Source: Pseudomonas viridiflava
GTDB lineage: Bacteria > Pseudomonadota > Gammaproteobacteria > Pseudomonadales > Pseudomonadaceae
Direction of reading: 5' to 3'
Assembly: GCF_900590755.1 (NCBI RefSeq)
Contig: NZ_UUOC01000052.1
Coordinates: forward strand, 558,001-622,000
DNA length: 64,000 nucleotides
Shown: positions 53,392 through 62,506 of the stretch, piece after piece
Numbering within the stretch: position 1 is the stretch's first letter
Layout of the letters: every line of letters starts with the position of its first letter
Position numbers and translations under genes: made by a program
Notes under the pieces: generated by a model
Databases searched by the model: none
Told to the model about the DNA's origin: nothing
What the model saw: only the letters and a program-made list of their open reading frames with translations

Positions 53392-53466
53392 CTGTAGGAG
53401 CTGCCGAAGGCTGCGAAGACAATGTGTCTGACACACCGCTTTCGCAGCCTTCGGCAGCTCCTACAG
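53392..53466. repeat. REPIN type B between hutF and the lipocalin gene
   Basis: Facing arms CTGTAGGAGCTGCCGAAGG between convergent genes. Confidence 0.88.
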
Positions 53467-53475
53467 GAAATCCAT

Positions 53476-54045
53476 TTACTTACCGATCTTCGAATCTTCC
53501 ACCCGCCAGATCAGCTTGGTGGTGTCGTAGCCTTGTTGCTGGGCTTCGCTGAGCATGTGCTCGCGGGTCTCTTTCGAAATCGTTGGCGTGCGAGACAGCA
53601 GCCACAGGTACTTGCGATCCGGGTTGCCGACTACCGCAGTCTTGTAACCGTCGCCGATGTAAAGCACCCAGTAATCGCCCTTGGCTACGCCAGGCAGCAG
53701 GCGCGAGAACCAATTGTCGAACACCACCCACAACTTGTCGGTCTTGCCCGGCACCTGGGGCGACGCCGTGCCTGAGGCTTCCTGCCATTCGCCTTCAATG
53801 GTGCGGCAGCGATTGGTCACGCCAACATTGCCGTCGGGCTTGAGCAGGTAATGAGCTTCTGACTGCGCGCAATTGCGCTGGAAAAACATCGGCAGGCGGG
53901 CGATCTCGTACCAGGTGCCCTGATACTGCTTGAGATCCACTTCGCCAACCGTTTTCGGCTCAAGATTGTCCGCCGAGTGAGCAAAACCAATCGCCAGGAA
54001 GCTGGCCATCAACACTACGCCGAAGCGCACAAGTAATTTGACCAT
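53476..54045 (-). CDS. Lipocalin family protein (Blc-like)
   Basis: 189 residues with a signal peptide (VVLMASFLAIGFAHS-AD) but no lipobox, so probably soluble and periplasmic, unlike E. coli Blc lipoprotein. Lipocalin signature YQGTWYEIARLPMFFQRNC, then WYV-like DYWVLYIGDGY and the conserved LWLLSRTPTI. Binds lipids or hydrophobic ligands by family analogy. Three bases separate its start from the next gene's stop, so the two share a transcript. Confidence 0.87.
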   Translation of the reverse strand: MVKLLVRFGVVLMASFLAIGFAHSADNLEPKTVGEVDLKQYQGTWYEIARLPMFFQRNCAQSEAHYLLKPDGNVGVTNRCRTIEGEWQEASGTASPQVPGKTDKLWVVFDNWFSRLLPGVAKGDYWVLYIGDGYKTAVVGNPDRKYLWLLSRTPTISKETREHMLSEAQQQGYDTTKLIWRVEDSKIGK

Positions 54046-54048
54046 GAC

Positions 54049-54303
54049 TTATTTCAGACCCTGACCCGAGAACATCAACACCTTGTCGCCCGCGTACTGA
54101 ACGCTGATAAAGCTCTTCTGATCGCCCCATGTGCAACTGGACATGCCCAGCGCGCCAGAACATTCAGTCGGGCTGCCCAGCAGATCTTCAACCGCTGCTT
54201 TAGGCATGCCTGCGGAAATTTTCGAGTAATTTTCCTGATTGACCTTGCTGCAGGCGGTCAGAAAGACGAGAAACGACAACAACGCTAGAGAGCGCAGAGA
54301 CAT
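54049..54303 (-). CDS. Small lipoprotein with BamE-like/DUF3862 domain
   Basis: 84 residues. Lipobox LTAC with Cys18 after a hydrophobic signal; the mature part SKISAGMPKAAVEDLLGSPTEC resembles the SmpA/BamE half-domain (DUF3862). Two further cysteines may pair. Likely outer-membrane anchored; function unknown. ATG 54303 is the only start giving the signal peptide. Just upstream of the lipocalin gene. Confidence 0.8.
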   Translation of the reverse strand: MSLRSLALLSFLVFLTACSKVNQENYSKISAGMPKAAVEDLLGSPTECSGALGMSSCTWGDQKSFISVQYAGDKVLMFSGQGLK

Positions 54304-54438
54304 GGATGAAGCTCCTGAACGGAAGGGGGCAACGTCGCAGCAACGGTCGATCGGGCACGCATGCTGGCGTAATGCCGAAAGCTTAGAAGAGAAAAAGGTG
54401 ATCTGGTTCCGTTGGCCTGAAAATCCAGTTGCACTACA

Positions 54439-54516
54439 CCTGTAGGAGCTGCCGAAGGCTGCGAAAGCAATCTGTCTGACACACCGCAATTCGCAGCCTT
54501 CGGCAGCTCCTACAGG
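54439..54516. repeat. REPIN type B between DUF924 and lipoprotein genes
   Basis: Facing arms CCTGTAGGAGCTGCCGAAGG; 12 bp after the DUF924 stop on the minus strand. Confidence 0.88.
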
Positions 54517-54528
54517 GAGGCGTCTGGT

Positions 54529-55131
54529 TCAAAATCTGGAGCCAGGCCCTTTCAGAAGCTCGATTTCTTCAGGCGTGGAGACGCGTCCCAGGATGTCATT
54601 GCGATGCGGGAAACGACCGAAGCGTTTGATGACTTCACGATGGCGCTCGGCGTAGTCGAGGCTGCTGGTGAGGAATTCGCGGTCGGTGGCGGGGAGTAGC
54701 GGGAGGAGATCGGTGAAGCGGGCGACGGCCTGATTCTGCGCGTCGAGGTTTTCGGTATGTTCCAGCACCAGATAGATGAAGGAGCGGTGCAGCGGGTCCA
54801 GATGCTGATCGCGGCCGAGTTTCAGGCCGTGTGCGACGAGCTTCTGAGCGCGCTCATCACCCGCGAACGCTCTGGGGGTATCGCGATAAATCATGCGTGG
54901 CAATTGGTCGAGTAACAGCACCAGTGCCAGCCAGCCATCAGGGCTTTCGGTCCATTCCTTCAGACCTCCTGACAGCGCGGATTCGACCAGATCACCGAAG
55001 CGACTCTTTGCTTCGGCGTCCCGAGCCTGATCCTTGCCGAACCATAACTTGCCCTTGGCTTTTGCCACTTCTGAGGGCGACTCGGCAGAACCGAACCACC
55101 ATTCAAGTAGCGCAAGCCAGGGGGCAAGCAT
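54529..55131 (-). CDS. DUF924 family protein
   Basis: 200 residues, all-helical TPR-like DUF924 fold (WWFGSAESPSEVAKAKGKLWF, LLLDQLPRMIYRDTPRAFAGD, RFGRFPHRNDILGR). No enzymatic motif; function unknown. Its ATG lies 5 bp past the fbp stop with the AAAGG ribosome site inside fbp, so it is translated from the fbp transcript. Confidence 0.85.
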   Translation of the reverse strand: MLAPWLALLEWWFGSAESPSEVAKAKGKLWFGKDQARDAEAKSRFGDLVESALSGGLKEWTESPDGWLALVLLLDQLPRMIYRDTPRAFAGDERAQKLVAHGLKLGRDQHLDPLHRSFIYLVLEHTENLDAQNQAVARFTDLLPLLPATDREFLTSSLDYAERHREVIKRFGRFPHRNDILGRVSTPEEIELLKGPGSRF

Positions 55132-55136
55132 GATAT

Positions 55137-56147
55137 TCAGCCTTTGTGATACGAGGTCGCGCGCTCAACTTCTTCTTTCGAGCCCAGGAAAACCGCCACA
55201 CGCTGGTGCAGGCCGTCCGGCTTGATGTCGAGAATGCGCTGGTGACCATCGGTGGATGCGCCGCCAGCCTGTTCCACCAGGAACGACATCGGGTTGGCTT
55301 CGTACATCAGGCGCAGTTTGCCTGGCTTGGAAGGCTCACGGCTGTCGCGTGGGTACATGAACAGACCGCCACGGGTCAGGATGCGATGCACGTCGCCGAC
55401 CATCGCCGCAACCCAGCGCATGTTGTAGTTCTTTTTCAACGGGCCATCTTCACCCGCCAGCAGTTCGTCGACGTAACGCTGTACCGGAGCTTCCCAGTGA
55501 CGCTGGTTGGACATGTTGATGGCGAATTCCTGAGTGGATTCCGGGATCTTGATGTCTTCGTGGGTCAGTACGAAGCTGCCCATTTCACGATCCAGAGTGA
55601 AGCCCTTCACGCCGTCGCCCAGCGTCAGCACCAGCATGGTCTGCGGGCCGTAGATCGCATAACCGGCGGCTACTTGCTGAGTGCCAGGCTGCAGGAAAGC
55701 GTTTTCGTTCAGCGGCTCGTTCTGGCTCAGGTATTCGTTCGGGCAACGCAGTACCGAGAAGATGGTGCCGACCGGGGCATTGATGTCGATGTTCGACGAG
55801 CCGTCCAGTGGGTCGAATACCAGCAGGTAGGCGCCTTTCGGGTATTTGCCGGGGATCTGGTAGGCGTTGTCCATTTCTTCGGACGCCATGCCGGCCAGGT
55901 GACCGCCCCATTCGTTGGCTTCAAGCAGGATTTCGTTGGAGATCACGTCGAGCTTTTTCTGCACTTCGCCCTGAACGTTTTCAGTGCCCATGCTGCCGAG
56001 CACGCCGCCCAGTGCGCCTTTGGAGACGGCGTGGCTGATTTCCTTGCACGCTCGCGCCACCACTTCGATCAGGAAGCGCAGATCGGCAGGAGTGTTGTTG
56101 CTGCGGGTCTGCTCAATCAAATAGCGACTCAGGGTAACGCGGGACAT
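55137..56147 (-). CDS. fbp: Class I fructose-1,6-bisphosphatase
   Basis: Gluconeogenic hydrolysis of fructose-1,6-bisphosphate. 336 residues, standard length; metal-binding acids in FDPLDGSSNIDINAPVGTIF, substrate-binding segments including YNMRWVAAMVGDVHRIL and GKLRLMYEANPMSFLVEQAGG. ATG 56147 is the only sensible start. Upstream gene of the fbp-DUF924 pair. Confidence 0.96.
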   Translation of the reverse strand: MSRVTLSRYLIEQTRSNNTPADLRFLIEVVARACKEISHAVSKGALGGVLGSMGTENVQGEVQKKLDVISNEILLEANEWGGHLAGMASEEMDNAYQIPGKYPKGAYLLVFDPLDGSSNIDINAPVGTIFSVLRCPNEYLSQNEPLNENAFLQPGTQQVAAGYAIYGPQTMLVLTLGDGVKGFTLDREMGSFVLTHEDIKIPESTQEFAINMSNQRHWEAPVQRYVDELLAGEDGPLKKNYNMRWVAAMVGDVHRILTRGGLFMYPRDSREPSKPGKLRLMYEANPMSFLVEQAGGASTDGHQRILDIKPDGLHQRVAVFLGSKEEVERATSYHKG

Positions 56148-56322
56148 GGATAGCTCCGAATATGGGGGAATAAAAACCCGCGCAGTTTAACGCGAGTGGA
56201 GACGTAATACTGCCCATAAGACTGGGTTAACACCCATTGAGTTCACGTTTGGCTCAGCGTAGCTGGAAATTGCTGAAGGGGTGGCTGAAACGAAAGCCCA
56301 GAGTGGTACAGGGGTACATACC

Positions 56323-56414
56323 TGTGGGACCGGCTTTAGCCGGGAAGACGGCATTTCTGGCGACGCATATGCAGCGCATGTCCTGGCCTCTTCCCGGCTG
56401 AAGCCGGTCCCACA
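56323..56414. repeat. REPIN type A between DUF3999 and fbp genes
   Basis: Arms TGTGGGACCGGCTTTAGCC; the far arm has one change (CGGCTGAAGCC). The rest of the 285-bp gap (56148-56322) shows nothing recognisable. Confidence 0.84.
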
Positions 56415-56432
56415 ATGGAGAAGCATTTCAAG

Positions 56433-57818
56433 TCAGGACTTCGCCGACCCCCGCCACGAACTCACTGCAATCCAGCCCAGCAGCACAAACCCCAGCACCA
56501 ACACGCCCCACAGGCCCGCGCGTTTCCAGTCGAAACTTTCTACAGTGGCGACCGGTGCAGCGGCGGCAGCTTTTATGGGGGCGGTGTCGGGATCGGCGCG
56601 ACCGAGGCTGGCCATCTTCTGTGGGTTGTTGTCGGGGATCAGTGTCGAGAGAGGGACACTAGCCGCAGCCGCGTTAGCGTTGCCGATAGCCAGAGAAAAC
56701 GGCCCGGTGCCCTTCGCCTGGAACACCATCTGGGTGGCGCGCATCGCGAAACGCATTTGCGGGGCCTGCGCGCCCAGGCCGCCGCCGCGCTCGTCGACTT
56801 CGAGCCTCAATTGGCGCACGACTTTGCCCGGCAACTGTATTTCATCCTGGACCATGTTTTCGCCGCTTTGCATCAGGTGGTAAAGCAGCCCGCTGCCAAT
56901 CGGTTCCCAAGGCTCCTTGCTGTCCAGCCGACCATACAAAGTGGCAGGCGCCAGGCTGTTGGCTTGGGCGATGTCAATTTTCAGGTGTTCGATAGGCAGT
57001 GCGCTCGGCAGGTCCCAGAGGTAATTGCCCGGTTCTGCCAGGCTGCCGCTGACAGGTTGCGACCAACTCAGCGGCAGGCTCGGAGTGTCCGTGCGCAGGC
57101 TGGTCAGTTGCGCTGAGGTCAGGGTCGGCGCGCTATGAGGTGCTTTCCATAGCAGCCGCAAATAACGAGCCGTGCGGCCGGGCAGGGCAACGTCGCGTTG
57201 CTCGACCAGTTCGTCGGCAAAGGACAGCCGTGCAACCTGACCTTCGCCCCAGGCTTGCCAGGTTTGCATGTCGTCGCTGGCTTCAATGGTGAAGCGCTGC
57301 AAGCCTTCGCGCTCGGTGCTCCAGTCGATGGTCAAGATTTCCAGCGGGTCTGTGAGGGTGCTGGTGTCCAGCAGCCAGCCGCGCAGAATCTCTTCGCCGG
57401 CTTCGATGTCGCTCTGTGGTTGGACTTCGATCACCGCGCCGCTGGCGGTCCGTTCGACACGAATGGTCGGCACGGCATCGCTGGCGTCAGCGTTGTCATA
57501 GAGGGGGAACCACTTCACATCGGTGGGCGTTGAGGCCTGATGTCGCTGAGTCGGGTTGTACGCCACGGAGTAAGGCTGCGCCTGACCTTGAACATCGAAA
57601 ATACGCACATCGGCCAGATCACCCTGGCGTGAATCCAATTGCAGTGCCAGTGGTAGCTCAATGCGATAAAAAGGGCCTTGGCCGCTCAGTTTCAAGGGCG
57701 TTCGGCTGGCAAAGTCACCGGGGTTGTCCTGGGCGCTGGCAAACATCGCGCTGACCAGCGTTGCGCCGAACAGGGCTGCTCTGAACAGCTGCGGACGACT
57801 CAAAAACTCGATTCTCAT
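56433..57818 (-). CDS. DUF3999 membrane-anchored periplasmic protein
   Basis: 461 residues: signal peptide (AALFGATLVSAMFASA-QD), a large beta-rich DUF3999 domain with SRTPLKLSGQGPFYRIELPL, and one C-terminal membrane span (GLWGVLVLGFVLLGWIAVSSW). DUF3999 genes usually sit beside a DUF2339 multi-spanning membrane gene (my recollection); none is present here, so this looks like an orphan. ATG 57818 starts the signal peptide. Function unknown. Confidence 0.8.
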   Translation of the reverse strand: MRIEFLSRPQLFRAALFGATLVSAMFASAQDNPGDFASRTPLKLSGQGPFYRIELPLALQLDSRQGDLADVRIFDVQGQAQPYSVAYNPTQRHQASTPTDVKWFPLYDNADASDAVPTIRVERTASGAVIEVQPQSDIEAGEEILRGWLLDTSTLTDPLEILTIDWSTEREGLQRFTIEASDDMQTWQAWGEGQVARLSFADELVEQRDVALPGRTARYLRLLWKAPHSAPTLTSAQLTSLRTDTPSLPLSWSQPVSGSLAEPGNYLWDLPSALPIEHLKIDIAQANSLAPATLYGRLDSKEPWEPIGSGLLYHLMQSGENMVQDEIQLPGKVVRQLRLEVDERGGGLGAQAPQMRFAMRATQMVFQAKGTGPFSLAIGNANAAAASVPLSTLIPDNNPQKMASLGRADPDTAPIKAAAAAPVATVESFDWKRAGLWGVLVLGFVLLGWIAVSSWRGSAKS

Positions 57819-57908
57819 GGGGTGTCTGGCTCGCAATTGTGCGAGCAGTCCTTATCGTTTGTAGGGTGTTTCAGCTGAGGTGATGCGAAATATCCCATCA
57901 CCCATAGC

Positions 57909-57943
57909 AAAACGCCAACACCAATCGATGCTGGTGTTGGCGT
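57909..57943 (-). terminator. Rho-independent terminator downstream of glgP
   Basis: 12-bp perfect stem ACGCCAACACCA / TGGTGTTGGCGT, 8-base loop, with TTTT following on the minus strand. It lies beyond the REPIN that follows glgP. Confidence 0.82.
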
Positions 57944-57965
57944 CATCAAGGAATGAACAACCCCT

Positions 57966-58039
57966 TGTAGGAGCTGCCGCAGGCTGCGAATTGCGGCGTA
58001 TCAGGTATGCCGCGTTCGCAGCCTTCGGCAGCTCCTACA
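57966..58039. repeat. REPIN type B between glgP and its terminator
   Basis: Arms TGTAGGAGCTGCC then GCAGGCTGCG (one change) on the left; canonical right arm. Ends 11 bp before the glgP stop. Confidence 0.87.
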
Positions 58040-58050
58040 GGGGAATTGGG

Positions 58051-60501
58051 TTAATCCAGCGCCTTCCAGATCTCCCCGGCGTATTCGCGAATCGTGCGGT
58101 CCGACGAGAACCAGCCCATGCGCGAGGTGTTGAGCACCGCCGACCGCCACCATTGCTTGGAGTCGTGCCAGTGGGCTTCGACCTTGGCTTGAGCGTCCCA
58201 GTACGAATCAAAGTCGGCACAGACCATAAAGCGGTCATAGGCCAGCAATTGATCGATCAAACCCGCATAGCGGTTTGGATCATCCGGCGAGAAAACCCCG
58301 CCACGGATCGCTTGCAGGACATCGTTCAAGCGGCCTGATGCGGCAGCCTCGGCGTGGGCGCTGAAGTCGCCGAGCAACTTGCGGGCCTCGACCTGTTGGG
58401 CCGTCATACCGAAGATGAACATGTGCTCCAGCCCGACCTGCTCGCTCATTTCTACGTTGGCACCGTCCAGCGTGCCGATGGTCAGCGCGCCGTTGAGGCC
58501 GAACTTCATGTTGCTGGTGCCGGATGCCTCCAGACCTGCCGTGGAGATCTGCTCGGACAAGTCGGCTGCCGGGATGATGCTTTCCGCCAGACTCACGTTG
58601 TAGTTGGGCAGGAACACCACTTTGAGCAAACCGCGCACGGTCGGGTCATTGTTCACGGTGCGGGCGATGTCGTTGGTCAGCTTGATGATCAGCTTGGCCG
58701 AGTGATAACTGGCCGCTGCCTTGCCTGCGAAAATCTTCACCCGAGGCACCCAATCGGTGCCCGGTTGCGCACGAATGGCCTGATACAGCGCAACGGTGTG
58801 GAACAGGTTCAACAGTTGGCGCTTGTACTCGTGGATCCGTTTGACTTGCACGTCGAACATCGCTGCCGGATTGACCACGATGCCCAGCCGCTCATTGATG
58901 ATCGCCGCCAGGGCGCGTTTGCTGTGCAGGCGCTGATCGGCGAACTGCTTGCGGAACGAGCTTTTCTCGGCAAAAGGTTCGAGCTCGATCAGGCGCGTTT
59001 CAGCGTTATCGAGTACGTCATCACCCAAGGCTTCTTTAAGCATGTCGGTGAGCTTGGGGTTGGACTGGAACAGCCAGCGGCGGAAGGTGATGCCGTTGGT
59101 TTTGTTGTTGATCCGGTCGGGGTACAGCTTGTGCAGCTCGGCAAATACCGTTTTGCGCATCAGTTGCGTGTGCAGTGCCGAAACACCGTTGATGCTGTGC
59201 GAACCCAGGAACGCCAGGTTGCCCATGCGCACTCGGCGACCGTTTTCTTCTTCGATCAGCGATACGGCGCGCAGTACATCGAAGTCGTGAATGCCTTTGG
59301 CGCGCAGGGTGTCGATGTGCTGGGCGTTGATGATGTAAATGATCTGCATGTGGCGCGGCAACATCCGCTCCATCAGACCTACCGACCAGGTTTCCAGTGC
59401 TTCAGGCAGCAAGGTGTGGTTGGTGTAGGCCAGGGTGCCGACGGTGATTTTCCAGGCCGCGTCCCACGCAATGCCGTGGTTGTCGATCAACTGACGCATC
59501 AGCTCGGCTACGGCAATGGACGGGTGCGTGTCGTTCATCTGGATCGCCGCGTGTTCCGGCAGGTCCATGAGCGTGGCGTGCATGTTCAGGTGGCGACGCA
59601 GCAAATCCTGCAAGGAGGCGGAAACAAAGAAGTACTCCTGACGCAGGCGCAGTTCCTGACCCGCTTCGGTGGAGTCGTTGGGGTACAGGACGCGGGAAAT
59701 ACTTTCCGCACGCACGACTTCAGCTACCGCGCCGAAGTGGTCACCCGCGTTGAAGCGCTCCAGGTGCAGGTCTTCTACCGCACGGGCACGCCACAGGCGC
59801 AGGGTGTTCACGCTTTTACCGCGCCAGCCAACCACCGGTGTGTCGTAAGCGATGGCCCGTACGGTTTCCGATGGACGCCAGACCTGACGCTGCTCGCCGG
59901 TGTCGCTGATGATGGTTTCGACACTGCCGCTGAAGCCGATGGGGTACACCACTTCCGGGCGTTCGAATTCCCACGGGTTACCGAAGTCCAGCCAGTTCTC
60001 GGTTTGTTCCTGCTGCCAGCCGTCGACGATGGCCTGACGGAACAGGCCGTGCTCGTAGCGGATGCCATAACCGTGGCCCGCGATGCCGAGGGTCGACATG
60101 CTTTCCATGAAGCACGCGGCCAGACGACCCAGGCCGCCGTTGCCCAGCGCGGCGTCAGGTTCCAGCAGCTTGATGCGCTCGATGTCCACGCCCAGTTCGG
60201 TCATGGCCTCACGGGCGATTTCCAGCAAGCCAAGGTTGCTCAGGCTGTCGTACAGCAAGCGGCCGATGAGAAATTCCAGCGACAGGTAGTAAACCCGTTT
60301 CTGGACTTTGCGATAAATCTGCCGGGTATGGTCCATCCAGTGCTCGACCATGTGGTCGCGGGCGGCCAGTGCAACGGCTTCGAACCAGTCATGCTCAAAC
60401 GCATGGTCAGGGTCCTTGCCCACCGCATAGGTGAGTTTGGCGAGAACAGCGGCGCGAAAAGCGGCCACTTCAGCGTCACGAACAAGTGGTTCCTGAGACA
60501 T
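58051..60501 (-). CDS. glgP: Glycogen/maltodextrin phosphorylase
   Basis: PLP-dependent phosphorolysis of alpha-1,4-glucans to glucose-1-phosphate. 816 residues; GT35 features include DAALGNGGLGRLAACFMES, GYGIRYEHGLF, the central IQMNDTHPSIAVAELMR, the PLP-binding ASGTSNMKFGLNGALTIGTLDGANVEM. ATG 60501. Single-gene transcription unit ended by the REPIN and hairpin; divergent from pip across 285 bp, in which a weak TATGAT (60730-60735) is the only promoter-like element noticed. Confidence 0.96.
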   Translation of the reverse strand: MSQEPLVRDAEVAAFRAAVLAKLTYAVGKDPDHAFEHDWFEAVALAARDHMVEHWMDHTRQIYRKVQKRVYYLSLEFLIGRLLYDSLSNLGLLEIAREAMTELGVDIERIKLLEPDAALGNGGLGRLAACFMESMSTLGIAGHGYGIRYEHGLFRQAIVDGWQQEQTENWLDFGNPWEFERPEVVYPIGFSGSVETIISDTGEQRQVWRPSETVRAIAYDTPVVGWRGKSVNTLRLWRARAVEDLHLERFNAGDHFGAVAEVVRAESISRVLYPNDSTEAGQELRLRQEYFFVSASLQDLLRRHLNMHATLMDLPEHAAIQMNDTHPSIAVAELMRQLIDNHGIAWDAAWKITVGTLAYTNHTLLPEALETWSVGLMERMLPRHMQIIYIINAQHIDTLRAKGIHDFDVLRAVSLIEEENGRRVRMGNLAFLGSHSINGVSALHTQLMRKTVFAELHKLYPDRINNKTNGITFRRWLFQSNPKLTDMLKEALGDDVLDNAETRLIELEPFAEKSSFRKQFADQRLHSKRALAAIINERLGIVVNPAAMFDVQVKRIHEYKRQLLNLFHTVALYQAIRAQPGTDWVPRVKIFAGKAAASYHSAKLIIKLTNDIARTVNNDPTVRGLLKVVFLPNYNVSLAESIIPAADLSEQISTAGLEASGTSNMKFGLNGALTIGTLDGANVEMSEQVGLEHMFIFGMTAQQVEARKLLGDFSAHAEAAASGRLNDVLQAIRGGVFSPDDPNRYAGLIDQLLAYDRFMVCADFDSYWDAQAKVEAHWHDSKQWWRSAVLNTSRMGWFSSDRTIREYAGEIWKALD

Positions 60502-60786
60502 CGATACGACCTCAAGTAGTCAGACGAATGAAGGATGGTGATCTTTGACTGTAGGGCGTGTCCGCAATCTTTTCCTGAAATTTCTGAAAAAACCGGGGAG
60601 GCGTCCCACGCTTCGACCCAGGCATGACTGTCTGGTTCGCAAATCACGGCAATTGGCAGAACGCTTGCATTGATCGTTCCACTTGCACGGGGCTGCGAGT
60701 CACAGCATGAACATTCCACGTTTCGGGTTTATGATGCCCAACGGCAGATTGATAGTAGCCCCAGGAATTAAACTTACGGAGCACCT

Positions 60787-61758
60787 ATGCAGACCTTGTA
60801 CCCGCAGATCAAACCCTACGCCCGGCACGATCTGGCCGTAGAGGCGCCGCATGTTTTGTATGTTGATGAAAGCGGCTCGCCCGAAGGTCTGCCGGTGGTT
60901 TTCATCCATGGTGGTCCGGGTTCTGGGTGCGATGCGCAAAGCCGCCGCTATTTTGATCCGAATCTGTACCGCATCATCACTTTCGATCAGCGCGGTTGCG
61001 GTCGCTCCACGCCGCACGCGAGCCTTGAAAACAACACCACCTGGGATCTGGTCGCCGACCTTGAGCTGATTCGCGAGCACTTGGGCATCGACAAATGGGT
61101 GCTGTTTGGCGGCTCATGGGGTTCGACCCTGTCGCTGACCTATGCACAGACCCACCCGGAGCGCGTCCATGCGCTGATCCTGCGCGGGATTTTCCTGGCC
61201 CGCCCGCAGGAAATCGAATGGTTCTATCAATGTGGCGCCAGCCGTATGTTCCCGGACTACTGGCAGGATTACATCGCGCCCATCCCGCTGGATGAACGCG
61301 ATAACCTGCTGCAAGCCTTCCACAAGCGCCTGACCGGTTCTGACCAGATTGCCCAGATGCACGCTGCCAAGGCGTGGTCCACTTGGGAAGGCCGCGCGGC
61401 GACCTTGCGCCCCAATCCGCAGGTGGTGGATCGCTTCTCCGAGCCGCAACGCGCGCTGTCGATTGCGCGGATCGAGTGTCATTACTTCACCAATAACTCG
61501 TTCCTTGAAGAGAACCAGTTGATTCGCGACATGCCGAAAATCGCCCATCTGCCTGGCATCATTGTGCATGGCCGCTACGATGTGATCTGCCCGCTGGACA
61601 ACGCCTGGGAGCTGCACCAGGCCTGGCCGAACAGCGAGCTGCAAGTGATCCGCGACGCCGGGCACGCTGCGTCGGAGCCGGGCATCACTGACGCGCTGGT
61701 CCGCGCTGCCGCCCAGGTGGCCCGCCGACTACTGGATCTGCCGCCTGAAGAGGCTTGA
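60787..61758 (+). CDS. pip: Proline iminopeptidase
   Basis: Releases N-terminal proline from peptides; cytoplasmic peptidase family S33. 323 residues, alpha/beta hydrolase: HGGPGSG oxyanion region, nucleophile Ser110 in FGGSWGSTLSL, catalytic Asp in HGRYDVICP and His in RDAGHAASEPG. ATG 60787 preceded by GGAG. The pip-dtd-opgG order matches other pseudomonads. Confidence 0.95.
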   Translation: MQTLYPQIKPYARHDLAVEAPHVLYVDESGSPEGLPVVFIHGGPGSGCDAQSRRYFDPNLYRIITFDQRGCGRSTPHASLENNTTWDLVADLELIREHLGIDKWVLFGGSWGSTLSLTYAQTHPERVHALILRGIFLARPQEIEWFYQCGASRMFPDYWQDYIAPIPLDERDNLLQAFHKRLTGSDQIAQMHAAKAWSTWEGRAATLRPNPQVVDRFSEPQRALSIARIECHYFTNNSFLEENQLIRDMPKIAHLPGIIVHGRYDVICPLDNAWELHQAWPNSELQVIRDAGHAASEPGITDALVRAAAQVARRLLDLPPEEA

Positions 61759-61760
61759 TG

Positions 61761-61854
61761 CCTGTTGGAGCGAGGCTTGCCCGCGAAAAACGATAACGCG
61801 GTATGCCTGACATACCGCAGCGACCAATTCGCGGGCAAGCCTCGCTCCAACAGG
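61761..61854. repeat. REPIN type D between pip and dtd
   Basis: Arms CCTGTTGGAGCGAGGCTTGC and complement; begins 2 bp after the pip stop and ends 19 bp before dtd. Confidence 0.87.
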
Positions 61855-61873
61855 AACGAATGGGAATCCTTGC

Positions 61874-62311
61874 ATGAAAGCCTTACTACAACGCGCCCGT
61901 GGCGCACGGGTTGAGGTCGGGGGGCAGATTGTCGGGTCTATCGATCAAGGCCTGCTGGTCCTGGTCGGGGTTGAGCCTCAAGACACTCAGGCCAGCGCCG
62001 ATAAAATGCTGCACAAGCTGCTTAACTACCGGGTGTTCAGCGATGCAGAGGGCAAGATGAATCTGTCTTTGCGGGACGTGGCCGGTGGTCTGCTGTTGGT
62101 TTCGCAGTTCACTCTCGCAGCAGACACTAAAAGCGGCATGCGCCCCAGCTTTTCCAAGGCAGCGCCGCCAGCGCAGGGTGCCGAGTTGTTCGACTATTTA
62201 CTGAAACAGGCGAAAAGCTCGCACGAGGTGGTCGAGTCGGGCCAATTTGGTGCGGACATGCAAGTGCATCTAACGAATGATGGCCCGGTAACGTTTTTGC
62301 TGGAGACCTAA
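61874..62311 (+). CDS. dtd: D-aminoacyl-tRNA deacylase
   Basis: Hydrolyses D-amino acids mischarged on tRNA. 145 residues, the standard length, with both active-site motifs: SQFTL (Ser-Gln) and the C-terminal Gly-cisPro loop in NDGPVTFLLET. ATG 61874 with GGGA upstream. Between pip and opgG. Confidence 0.96.
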   Translation: MKALLQRARGARVEVGGQIVGSIDQGLLVLVGVEPQDTQASADKMLHKLLNYRVFSDAEGKMNLSLRDVAGGLLLVSQFTLAADTKSGMRPSFSKAAPPAQGAELFDYLLKQAKSSHEVVESGQFGADMQVHLTNDGPVTFLLET

Positions 62312-62506
62312 GGGTGGCGGTGTAGCTGCGGTGATGTCATAGGGCTACAAATATATATAAATACTTCATCTGACCTGATGCGTTGTTACGCGCGCTACTA
62401 GATAATCGCGCGGTACGGAGTTCGGCGTCCGTCGCACCGTTTGGCAAGGTCAGAAGCTGGACCGACACCGTTTAGGGAATCATTAGGTTCTTTCGGAGTC
62501 GGAACA

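Noticed and set aside
58354..60519. 721-codon open frame antisense to glgP, and similar long frames antisense to spuB (2861-4006), the D-2-hydroxyglutarate dehydrogenase gene (19393-20754), ilvA (24736-26379) and ptsP (28484-30148)
   Set aside because: They mirror genes of certain identity; high GC third positions leave the opposite strand free of stops, and the translations show no domain features.
3784..61854. CRISPR array or transposon ends as an explanation of the repeated inverted motifs
   Set aside because: The copies are scattered singly between genes, are paired facing arms with variable centres, and have no regular spacers, transposase or target duplications; REPINs fit fully.
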